Assembly: GCF_012317045.1 (NCBI RefSeq)
Contig: NZ_CP051154.1
Span: 3,472,001 to 3,536,000, forward strand
Source of the DNA: Leifsonia sp. PS1209
Lineage (GTDB): Bacteria > Actinomycetota > Actinomycetes > Actinomycetales > Microbacteriaceae
DNA: 64,000 nt
Direction of reading: 5' to 3'
Shown here: positions 1-7,864 of the stretch, one piece after another
Layout of the letters: the number at the start of each line of letters is the position of its first letter
Numbering within the stretch: the first letter of the stretch is position 1
Program-made: the position numbers and the translations under genes
Notes under the pieces: generated by a model
Told to the model about the DNA's origin: nothing
Database searches by the model: none
What the model saw: the letters and a program-made list of their open reading frames with translations, nothing else

Positions 1-2156
1 ATGTCCAGGTTGCGCACGTTGTTCGAGATGGTGTTGTTCCAGACCTGCGCGTTGCTCACGTCGTTCAGCTTGATGCCGGACTTCTGATTGCCGGACACCA
101 CGTTGTCGACGAGGTTGGCCGTGGCCGAGATCTCGATGACGATGCCGTTGCCGACGTTGTTGAGCGAGTCGTTGCCCGCGACGGCCATCCCGTACACCGA
201 CTCGTCGAACCACAGGCCGTGGCTGGCGTTGTTGAGGAACGCGCTCGACCGGACGTCGACCCCGCGTGACCGGGTGATCTTCACGCCGCCGCTGACGGGC
301 GATGTATTGAAGTGCTCGCTGTTGTCGTTGGCTGCGAGCACACCGGTCAGCTTGAGGTTGTCCGAGTTGTTCGCGTGGATGCCGAGCAGGCCGTTGCGGG
401 CCGCCGTCACCTGCCGGAACGTGTTGCCGGAACCGCCGACCGACACACCGGTGGTGGCGTTGTCGAGGAACGAGACGTTCTCGAACGTCGCGCCGCCCTT
501 GTAGTCGGTGACCGTGCCCATGTCTGGGACGGATGGGGCGTAGCGGCGCACGCCGACACCCTTCAGGGTAAAGCCGGTGCTGCCGACCGAGATGGCCTTC
601 TGCAGGTCGCTCGCGCGGACCTCCTTGCCGGTCGGGTCGGACCCCATCACGAGTGCCTTGGCTCCCGTGTCGTAGAAGAACGTGCCCGGCTTGACGGCGG
701 CGCGGCTGGAGACCTGCGTCTGCGCGACCCCGCCGACGAACAGCTGGTCGGGATGCGCGGCCATCGGGTATGCGGGGTTCAGCCACTGCCAGCCCGCTGC
801 CGTGCCGTCGGATGCTCCGCGGTCGTACGTGGGGCTCGCGTCGAAGACGTGGTTCCAGCCGGAGGCGACCCAGGTCGTCCCGGACTTCGCCCAGCCGCCG
901 ACCACGGAGCTGCCATCGAACCAGGCGGCTTCCTTCGGGTACGACTGCACGGTGATGGCCTTGCCGGACGGGACGTTCACCGACTCGTGATAGGTGCCGC
1001 CGCGGAGCACGATGGTCGCGCCGGACGGTGCCACGTCGAGCGCGCGCTGCACCGTGCGGAACGGGGCAGCGACGGTGCCCGCCGCGGAGTCCGAGCCGGA
1101 GGGCGAGACGACGACCGCGTTGGCCGGCACGGCGTACGACGTGCTTCCGATGGCCGCTGCGCCTGCCGCGACGCGCATCCCGGTGGTGTCGATCGACGGG
1201 TCCGCTGACGGCGCCGGCTGCGTGGGCTGGGTCGGCTGCGTGGGCGTCGTCGGGGGAACCGGCTTCGCCGGGGTGGTCGGAGCCGGGGCCGGAGTGGTCG
1301 GCGCCGGGGCGGGCGTCGTGGTCGGCGGCTTCGTCGGGGCGGGAGCCGGGGTCGTCGTGGTGACGGGGACCAGGGTGCTCGCGCTCAGGTTGTCGAAGGC
1401 GACGTTCTGGGCGGCGGTGGAACCGGACAGGTACGACCAGGCTGCGAGGCTGCCCGCGCGCTGGATGCGCTGAGTGCTGCTGTCGGATGCGGTGGCCTGC
1501 CAGTTGGGCTTGGCCGCGCCGTTCTGCCAGGCACGCGCCGAGAGGGCGACCGGGTTGGTGCCCGTCGCCTGGAACTCGAGCTGAACGCTGGCGCCGGGCT
1601 TCAGGCCGGTCGCGACACGCACCTCGGGTGCGACCGTCGTCTGGTTGGCGGTGGAACCGTTGACGCGCACGATCGTGAGCGTGAGGTTCCCTCCGGCGCC
1701 GACGCGCACGTTCGCCTGGTAGTACGACCCTGCTGCGAGGCGCAGCTGCAGACCGGCGTACACGCCGTTGCCACTGGTCGGGATGCGCGGCACGTCGATC
1801 GTAGTCGACGCCGTCACATCGTTCGCGCTGACCGCGGGAAGCGCGGCGGTGAGAGACGAACCCGGGCGGGGGAGCGCCATGACGCCCGTCTTCCCGTCGG
1901 CGGAGAACGACTTGCTGCTGCTGAGCGAGTAGCTGCCGCCGACCTGGGCTGCACCCCAGCCGTTCGGCTGGGTGCGGTCGAGGGAGTCGGCGACGATGCG
2001 CTGACCGACCTGGTAGCTCAGTGGAGCTGCGGTCGCTGCGAGCGCGGGCAGCCCGAAGGCCGCAACAGCCACGACGGTAGCGCCGGCGGCGATTCCGTAT
2101 CCGAGTCTGCGGTTCTTTTTGGGGGTTTCATTACGGTGGGCAGGCTGACGAATCAT
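1..2156 (-). CDS. Secreted right-handed parallel beta-helix protein, C-terminus cut by window edge
   Basis: About 718 residues are visible and the frame is still open at base 1, so the 3' end lies outside the window. Starting from the ATG at 2156, the N-terminus is basic (KKNRR), followed by a hydrophobic segment ending in LPALAATA, a typical Sec signal peptide. Residues about 40-250 look like a concanavalin-like beta-sandwich. A Pro/Thr-rich linker (repeated TTPAPAPT) follows, and then a DUF1565/beta-helix region beginning near VSPSGSDSAAGTVAAPFRTVQ with many short Asn/Val/Gly coils. Families of this kind act on, or bind, extracellular polysaccharide. A second in-frame ATG about 27 bases downstream is a possible start; neither has a strong ribosome site. 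Enzyme or structural role is not decidable here. Confidence 0.8.
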   Translation of the reverse strand, partial: MIRQPAHRNETPKKNRRLGYGIAAGATVVAVAAFGLPALAATAAPLSYQVGQRIVADSLDRTQPNGWGAAQVGGSYSLSSSKSFSADGKTGVMALPRPGSSLTAALPAVSANDVTASTTIDVPRIPTSGNGVYAGLQLRLAAGSYYQANVRVGAGGNLTLTIVRVNGSTANQTTVAPEVRVATGLKPGASVQLEFQATGTNPVALSARAWQNGAAKPNWQATASDSSTQRIQRAGSLAAWSYLSGSTAAQNVAFDNLSASTLVPVTTTTPAPAPTKPPTTTPAPAPTTPAPAPTTPAKPVPPTTPTQPTQPTQPAPSADPSIDTTGMRVAAGAAAIGSTSYAVPANAVVVSPSGSDSAAGTVAAPFRTVQRALDVAPSGATIVLRGGTYHESVNVPSGKAITVQSYPKEAAWFDGSSVVGGWAKSGTTWVASGWNHVFDASPTYDRGASDGTAAGWQWLNPAYPMAAHPDQLFVGGVAQTQVSSRAAVKPGTFFYDTGAKALVMGSDPTGKEVRASDLQKAISVGSTGFTLKGVGVRRYAPSVPDMGTVTDYKGGATFENVSFLDNATTGVSVGGSGNTFRQVTAARNGLLGIHANNSDNLKLTGVLAANDNSEHFNTSPVSGGVKITRSRGVDVRSSAFLNNASHGLWFDESVYGMAVAGNDSLNNVGNGIVIEISATANLVDNVVSGNQKSGIKLNDVSNAQVWNNTISNNVRNLD

Positions 2157-2475
2157 CAATACGTCTGTCCAAACTTTCGTCGTTGTGGGGATGGAACAGT
2201 AGGTGAGACCAACGACTACTGAAATGCTGCTGAGCACGCTAGCAGACGGGATACGCCCGCGCGAAACATAAATCAATAAGCGTACCGCGTGTCTCACGAT
2301 TGCCCTCACCATCAGCGACCCCCCATTCGGGTGGCGCGATCCGCGAGATAGCGCGCCATTCAGATTGGCCAACAAACGTTTTCTTGAGGAAAACACAGGG
2401 GTGAAGCGCTCTCACAGACCCACTTAGAGGGCCACCGCTCTCAGGGGATTGCCAGCCTGAAGGCCCCTGCGTCGC
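2157..2475. other. Divergent intergenic region with no gene seen
   Basis: This 319-base space separates the leftward beta-helix gene from the rightward phosphatase gene. It is visibly lower in G+C than its neighbours and must hold both promoters. I see no convincing -35/-10 pair and no RNA gene. Open frames that cross it lack ribosome sites and family resemblance. Confidence 0.5.
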
Positions 2476-3102
2476 GTGGTAAGCGCATCCATCGCGGCGG
2501 TCCGCGAGAATGGTCGGGTGCCAGCACCGACCTTCCGCATCCTGACGCTCTGCACGGGGAACATCTGCCGGTCCCCCGCCGCCGATCTGCTCCTCGCGCA
2601 CGCCCTCGCCGGCGACGAGCGCTTCGACGTCAGCTCAGCCGGCACGCACGCGATGACCGGATGGAGCATCTCCTCCCCGATGGACGAACTCCTCGCCGAG
2701 CGGGGCATCGAGAGCGACCAGTTCGTCTCCCGGCAGGCGGATCGCGCGCTGCTCTCCTCCGCCGACCTCATCCTCACGGCCACCCGCGAACACCGCGAGT
2801 GGGCGGTGGGCGCCGCGCCGGGCACGGTGCGGAGGGCCTTCACGCTGACGGAGTTCACGGATGCGGCCGACGCGCATCCCGAGCCTGCTGCGGTCACCGC
2901 GCGGGAGCTGACGGCGTGGGCGGCGTCGCACCGGCCGAGCGCCGCCGTCGCGAACCGCGGGACGGCGACCAGGCGCGGGTATGTGGAGGGGGACATCCTC
3001 GACCCGTACGGGCGCGGGCGGTCGGCGTATGTGGCATCGCTCGGACAGATCGAACCGCTCACCGGGAGGATCGCACGGGTGCTGCTGAGCACGCATCACT
3101 AG
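2476..3102 (+). CDS. Low-molecular-weight protein-tyrosine phosphatase
   Basis: Cytoplasmic phosphatase of the LMW-PTP (Wzb/PtpA) family. The catalytic loop CTGNICRSP (Cys-x5-Arg-Ser) sits about 20 residues from a conserved start, and a DPYG motif near the C-terminus supplies the general-acid aspartate. In bacteria these enzymes often dephosphorylate BY-kinases that control capsule or exopolysaccharide export. The neighbouring secreted beta-helix gene and cytidylyltransferase gene fit a surface-polysaccharide setting. The start is uncertain: GTG at 2476 has a distant GAAGG, whereas GTG at 2518 begins closer to the conserved FRILTLC strand. No partner kinase is in the window. Confidence 0.85.
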   Translation: MVSASIAAVRENGRVPAPTFRILTLCTGNICRSPAADLLLAHALAGDERFDVSSAGTHAMTGWSISSPMDELLAERGIESDQFVSRQADRALLSSADLILTATREHREWAVGAAPGTVRRAFTLTEFTDAADAHPEPAAVTARELTAWAASHRPSAAVANRGTATRRGYVEGDILDPYGRGRSAYVASLGQIEPLTGRIARVLLSTHH

Positions 3103-3139
3103 CTCGACGGAGCGAGTTTCGCGGGAGGGGTGACAAATT

Positions 3140-3165
3140 CTCACTTATTCGACAGAATAGGTGAG
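3140..3165. promoter_or_regulatory. Near-perfect inverted repeat upstream of cytidylyltransferase gene
   Basis: Arms of 11 bases (CTCACTTATTC and GAATAGGTGAG) flank a 4-base GACA centre with one mismatch. It lies 27 bases before the GTG chosen for the next gene and is AT-rich against a GC-rich background. It could be an operator or a hairpin in the 5' leader. Confidence 0.5.
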
Positions 3166-3192
3166 GAAACCTCAACCCGGAAGGCGAAGCCC

Positions 3193-3615
3193 GTGACCCG
3201 ACGCGTCGGCTATGCAGCAGGGGCGTTCGATCTGTTCCACATCGGACACCTCAACATCCTCAAGCACGCCAAGAGCCAGTGCGACTACCTGATCGCCGGC
3301 GTCGTGTCCGACGAGATGCTGCGGCAGGTCAAAGGCATCGACCCTGTCATTCCGCTCGCCGAGCGGCTCGAGATCGTGCGGAACATCGGCTTCGTCGACG
3401 AGGCGGTCGCCGAGACGGTGCCGGACAAGCTCGACACCTGGCGCGAACTGCAGTTCGACGTGTTCTTCAAGGGCGACGACTGGCGCGGCACGGAGAAGGG
3501 CCTGCGCCTCGAACGCGAGTTCGCCGCCGTCGGCGTCGAGGTCGTCTACTTCCCGTACACGATGACCACGTCGTCCACCACGCTCCGCCGAGCCCTCGCG
3601 GTCCTCGCCGGCTGA
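3193..3615 (+). CDS. TagD/TarD-like nucleotidyltransferase (glycerol-3-phosphate cytidylyltransferase family)
   Basis: A 140-residue cytidylyltransferase-fold enzyme. The nucleotide-binding motif HIGH (in DLFHIGHLNIL) and the C-terminal signature TTSSTTLRR (family ssTtlr) are both present, and length matches TagD-type enzymes (about 130-150 residues). Family members activate glycerol-3-phosphate, or a related alcohol phosphate, as the CDP derivative for teichoic acid or glycopolymer synthesis. I chose GTG 3193 because GGAAGG lies 8 bases upstream; an in-frame GTG at 3130 would add 21 residues encoded across the inverted repeat and looks non-coding. Substrate cannot be told from sequence alone. 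Confidence 0.87.
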   Translation: MTRRVGYAAGAFDLFHIGHLNILKHAKSQCDYLIAGVVSDEMLRQVKGIDPVIPLAERLEIVRNIGFVDEAVAETVPDKLDTWRELQFDVFFKGDDWRGTEKGLRLEREFAAVGVEVVYFPYTMTTSSTTLRRALAVLAG

Positions 3616-3640
3616 CCTCCGCACCTCACGTCCCCCAGCC

Positions 3641-3702
3641 ATCGAGCCGGGACTTATGTACGCCTGCGCCCGGCGTGTCGCGTACACAAGTCCCGGCTCG
3701 AT
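3641..3702. terminator. Long palindromic hairpin between convergent genes
   Basis: Two 22-base arms (3641-3662 and 3681-3702) are reverse complements with one mismatch and enclose an 18-base GC-rich loop. It lies between the stop of the cytidylyltransferase gene (3615) and the stop of the leftward amidohydrolase gene (3718), where a bidirectional terminator is expected. There is no run of T after either arm, so intrinsic termination is not certain. Confidence 0.6.
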
Positions 3703-3717
3703 TGCTTGAGGAGGCGG

Positions 3718-4902
3718 TCAGGCGGGGAGCTCCTGGCCCGCGACGAGGACGAGCGCGCGGGGCGGCGCGGCGACGAGCGCCTCCGGAACGTTCTGCGCGT
3801 CAAGAAGCACGACGTCGGCGACCGAGCCGACCGTGAGGTCGTGGGTGGCCCTGCCGACGAACGACGCGGCGTCGCTCGTGGCGACGCGAACCGCATCCAC
3901 CAGGTCGTCGTCGCGGCGGAAGCCGGACAGCTGCGCCAGCCTGGCCGCCAGCCGCAGCAGGTCGCCGTCCCCGTACGGTCCCCACAGATCCCGGATGCCG
4001 TCGGTGCCGAGCCCGACGGGCACGCCGGCCGCGCGCAGCTCGGCGAGCGGCAGGCGGGGCGCGTTGATCGGGGCGACCGTGGTGATGGACACGCCGGTCT
4101 CGCGCATCCCGTCGATGAGCCCCCGCCGCCGCGCCTCCGGCAGCTCGCCGATGGCGAAGCCGTGCGCCACGTTCACCCGCCCGGCGAGCCCGGTCGCGCG
4201 CGTGCGCTCGATGATCAGCTCGTACTGGAACGCGCCGAGCTCCCCGCCGTCGTGCAGGTGGATGTCGATGCCGACGCCGCGCCGGTCTGCGATGTCGAAC
4301 AGCGCGTCCAGCTGACCGACGGGGTCGCGGTCGATGGATGCCGGGTCGAGGCCGCCGATGTGCTCCGCGCCCTCCGCAGCGGCACGGTCGAGCAGGTCGA
4401 GCACACCCGGCCTGCGCAGCACGCCGTCCTGCGGGAACGCCACGATCTCCAGCGCCACCGGCACGCCGAGCGCCGCGACAGCCTCCCGCACCACCCGGAT
4501 GCCGTCCAGCCCGACCCCGAGGTCAACGTCGACGTGCGAGCGGAACGCCGTCGTCCCCTGCTCCACCAGCGCGCGCAGCAGCGCCAGTGTGCTCTCGCCG
4601 CTCGGGATGCCCAGCTCGCCCCTGTGCGCCCGCTCGTGCTCGATGCGCCCCTGCGTGGTGGCCTCGCCGCCGTACGACACCCACGGCTTGCCCCACCAGC
4701 TCTTGTCGAGGTGGGCGTGCGCGTTCACCAGTCCGGGCAGCGCCAGCAGCCCGTCGCCCTCGATGAACCGGGTGCCCGGGTCGCCGGACACGGCCTCCGC
4801 CGTCGGGTCGTGCCGCTCGACCGCGACGATCACGCCGTCGGCGATCCGGAGGTCGGACGCCTCCCCACCCCATGGCCGCACATTGCGCAGAACGGTCTGC
4901 AT
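3718..4902 (-). CDS. Amidohydrolase-superfamily protein (cytosine deaminase-like)
   Basis: A 394-residue metal-dependent hydrolase of the cytosine-deaminase/hydroxy-triazine branch. Metal ligands are visible: HAHLDK near residue 75, HVDVD, HLHDGG, AHGFAIG, and the late aspartate in GTDGIRD. These enzymes deaminate or hydrolyse cyclic ureas and pyrimidines in the cytosol. ATG 4902 begins MQTVLRNV, the usual short N-terminal strand of the composite domain, so the longer open frame upstream is not used. The gene sits 5 bases after the proline iminopeptidase gene and is probably cotranscribed with it. The true substrate is unknown. Confidence 0.8.
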   Translation of the reverse strand: MQTVLRNVRPWGGEASDLRIADGVIVAVERHDPTAEAVSGDPGTRFIEGDGLLALPGLVNAHAHLDKSWWGKPWVSYGGEATTQGRIEHERAHRGELGIPSGESTLALLRALVEQGTTAFRSHVDVDLGVGLDGIRVVREAVAALGVPVALEIVAFPQDGVLRRPGVLDLLDRAAAEGAEHIGGLDPASIDRDPVGQLDALFDIADRRGVGIDIHLHDGGELGAFQYELIIERTRATGLAGRVNVAHGFAIGELPEARRRGLIDGMRETGVSITTVAPINAPRLPLAELRAAGVPVGLGTDGIRDLWGPYGDGDLLRLAARLAQLSGFRRDDDLVDAVRVATSDAASFVGRATHDLTVGSVADVVLLDAQNVPEALVAAPPRALVLVAGQELPA

Positions 4903-4907
4903 CGCAC

Positions 4908-5864
4908 TCACCCGGCGAACCGGTCGGTGGCCTCGATCAGCGCATCCAGGATGCCCGGCTCGTCGAAGGCGTGACCCGCATCCGGGATCATGCGGAAGTC
5001 GGCCTCCGGCCACGCACGGTGCAGATCCCACGCCGTCATCGCCGGGGTGCACACGTCGTACCGGCCCTGCACGATCACGGCCGGGATGTCCGCGAGCAGG
5101 TGGGCGTTCCTGATCAGCTGCTCCTCCTCGAACCAGCCGCCGTTCATGAAGTAGTGGTTCTCGATGCGCGCGAACGCCACGGCGTACTGCTGCTCGGTGA
5201 AGCTCGCCACCACATCCGGCCGGGGAAGCAGGGTGATCGTCGACGACTCCCACCGCGACCACGCGACACCCGCCGGGATGTGCACGGCAGGGTCCGGGTC
5301 GTTGAGCAGCCTGCTGTACGCCCGGATGAGCCTCCCGCGCTCGGCGACGGGCACCGGCTCCACGAAGCCCTCCCACAGGTCGGGGAACAGCGCGGCCGCC
5401 CCTCCCTCGTAGAACCAGTCGAGCTCCGCGGGACGCAGCGTGAAGATGCCGCGCAGCACCAACTCGGTCACGCGGTCGGTGTGCGTCTCGGCGTACGCGA
5501 GCGCGAGCGTGCTCCCCCACGAACCGCCGAACACCATCCACCGCTCAACGCCGAGGTGCTCGCGCAGCTTCTCGATGTCGGCCACGAGATGCCAGGTGGT
5601 GTTCGCACTGAGGTCGGCCTCCGGCTCGCTGGCGTGCGGCAGGCTCTTGCCGCAACCCCGCTGGTCGAACAGCACGATCCGGTACTTCTCCGGGTCGAAC
5701 GCGCGCCGCTGGTTCGGGTTCGTGCCTCCGCCCGGGCCGCCGTGCAGGAACACCACCGGCTTGCCGTCCGGGTTTCCGCTCGTCTCCCAGTAGAGCTGCT
5801 GGCCGTCGCCCACGTCGAGCAGGCCGGAGTCGTATGGCTCGATTTCGGGGTAGAAAGTGCGCAT
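4908..5864 (-). CDS. pip: Proline iminopeptidase (prolyl aminopeptidase)
   Basis: A 318-residue alpha/beta-hydrolase of peptidase family S33 that removes N-terminal proline from peptides. The oxyanion segment HGGPGGG, nucleophile elbow GGSWGS and catalytic histidine in DAGHAFD are all present, and the segment LFDQRGCGKS is diagnostic of the family. Length matches known enzymes (about 310-320). The ATG at 5864 gives the canonical MRTFYPEIEPYDSG start. It forms a two-gene unit with the downstream amidohydrolase. Later in the window another locus handles imino-acid peptides, but the two are not adjacent. Confidence 0.93.
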   Translation of the reverse strand: MRTFYPEIEPYDSGLLDVGDGQQLYWETSGNPDGKPVVFLHGGPGGGTNPNQRRAFDPEKYRIVLFDQRGCGKSLPHASEPEADLSANTTWHLVADIEKLREHLGVERWMVFGGSWGSTLALAYAETHTDRVTELVLRGIFTLRPAELDWFYEGGAAALFPDLWEGFVEPVPVAERGRLIRAYSRLLNDPDPAVHIPAGVAWSRWESSTITLLPRPDVVASFTEQQYAVAFARIENHYFMNGGWFEEEQLIRNAHLLADIPAVIVQGRYDVCTPAMTAWDLHRAWPEADFRMIPDAGHAFDEPGILDALIEATDRFAG

Positions 5865-5874
5865 ACGCCCGAGG

Positions 5875-6765
5875 CTACAGCGAGCCCGCCCGCACCGAGA
5901 ACGTGTCGCAGGACGCCGCGCCGTTCTGGAACCCCGTGGAGAACCAGCGCTGCCGCTGCTCGGACGATCCGTGCGTCCAGGTGTCCGGCTGGATGTCGCC
6001 GGTGGATGCGCGCTGGATGCGGTCGTCGCCGACGGCGGAGGCCGCGCTGAGCGCATCCTGGATCTGGGCCTCGGTGATCGGCTGCAGGAAGGGCACGCCG
6101 TTCTCGTCCTTCGTGGTCGACGCCGCGCCCACCCACGCTCCGGCGAAGCAGTCGGCCTGCAGTTCCAGCCGCACGCTGTCGGAGGCCGCGCCGCTGGAAC
6201 GGCTGGGGTGCACATCCATGATCCCGCCGATGTTCTGGATGTGGTGACCCCACTCGTGCGCCACCACGTACATCTCGGCGAGCGGGCCGCCGCTCGACCC
6301 GAAGCGGGTGCGCAGCTCGTCGTAGAACGCGGTGTCGACGTACACGGTCTGGTCGGTCGGGCAGTAGAACGGGCCGGTCGCGCTCGACGCAGCGCCGCAT
6401 CCCGTGCCGGTCTGGCCGGTGAAGAGCACGAACTGCGGGGAGGTGTACGAGCCGCCGAGCGCCGGCATCTCAGTGGTCCAGAACGCCTCGATGGATGCCG
6501 CTGCGCCTTTCATCCTGCAGTCGATGCGCGCGTTGGCGTCCGCGCCGGTCGTGCAGTCGGTGAGCTCCTCCCCTGTGCCGATCTGCTGGGTCTGGCCCTG
6601 GGACGCCCCGCCGTCGACGAACCCGGTGAGGTCGACGCCGAGAAGCTGCGAGAGCAGCAGGATGGCGATGGCGCCGAGTCCGACGCCACCGGCCGCGATC
6701 CCGGCCGTGCGCCCGCGCCGCTTGGTCTTTCCACCGCTGATGTCGGCGTTCGGGTTGAAGGTCAT
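5875..6765 (-). CDS. Membrane-anchored neutral zinc metallopeptidase (YpfJ family)
   Basis: A 296-residue protein of the YpfJ/putative neutral zinc metallopeptidase family. It has a short basic cytoplasmic start (GKTKRRGR), one transmembrane segment near residues 22-42 (GIAAGGVGLGAIAILLLSQL), and an extracytoplasmic peptidase-like domain with the zinc motif HEWGHH. A downstream LQADCFAGAW segment supplies the likely third ligand region. Substrates of this family are not established. The gene ends 10 bases upstream of the proline iminopeptidase start and may be part of the same transcript. The start ATG 6765 is the only one that precedes the membrane anchor. Confidence 0.88.
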   Translation of the reverse strand: MTFNPNADISGGKTKRRGRTAGIAAGGVGLGAIAILLLSQLLGVDLTGFVDGGASQGQTQQIGTGEELTDCTTGADANARIDCRMKGAAASIEAFWTTEMPALGGSYTSPQFVLFTGQTGTGCGAASSATGPFYCPTDQTVYVDTAFYDELRTRFGSSGGPLAEMYVVAHEWGHHIQNIGGIMDVHPSRSSGAASDSVRLELQADCFAGAWVGAASTTKDENGVPFLQPITEAQIQDALSAASAVGDDRIQRASTGDIQPDTWTHGSSEQRQRWFSTGFQNGAASCDTFSVRAGSL

Positions 6766-6802
6766 GCCCGCCACGGTAGTACGGGTTGGTGGCCCGTCAT
6801 AG

Positions 6803-7834
<1,032 letters not shown>

Positions 7835-7864
7835 TCCGGCAGCCGCGCTCCTCGCTCCCGGCCG

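Noticed and set aside
312-1473. Long plus-strand open frames across the first 1.5 kb
   Set aside because: They are antisense to the beta-helix gene, consist of Arg/Gly/Ala-rich sequence with no family likeness and are explained by GC-rich codon bias of the real frame.
3130-3192. Extended N-terminus of the cytidylyltransferase from GTG 3130
   Set aside because: It would translate through the palindrome, has no family counterpart, and GTG 3193 has the better ribosome site.
4908-5541. N-terminal extension of the amidohydrolase frame into the proline iminopeptidase gene
   Set aside because: The upstream part is an out-of-frame reading of the iminopeptidase; the amidohydrolase fold begins normally at ATG 4902.
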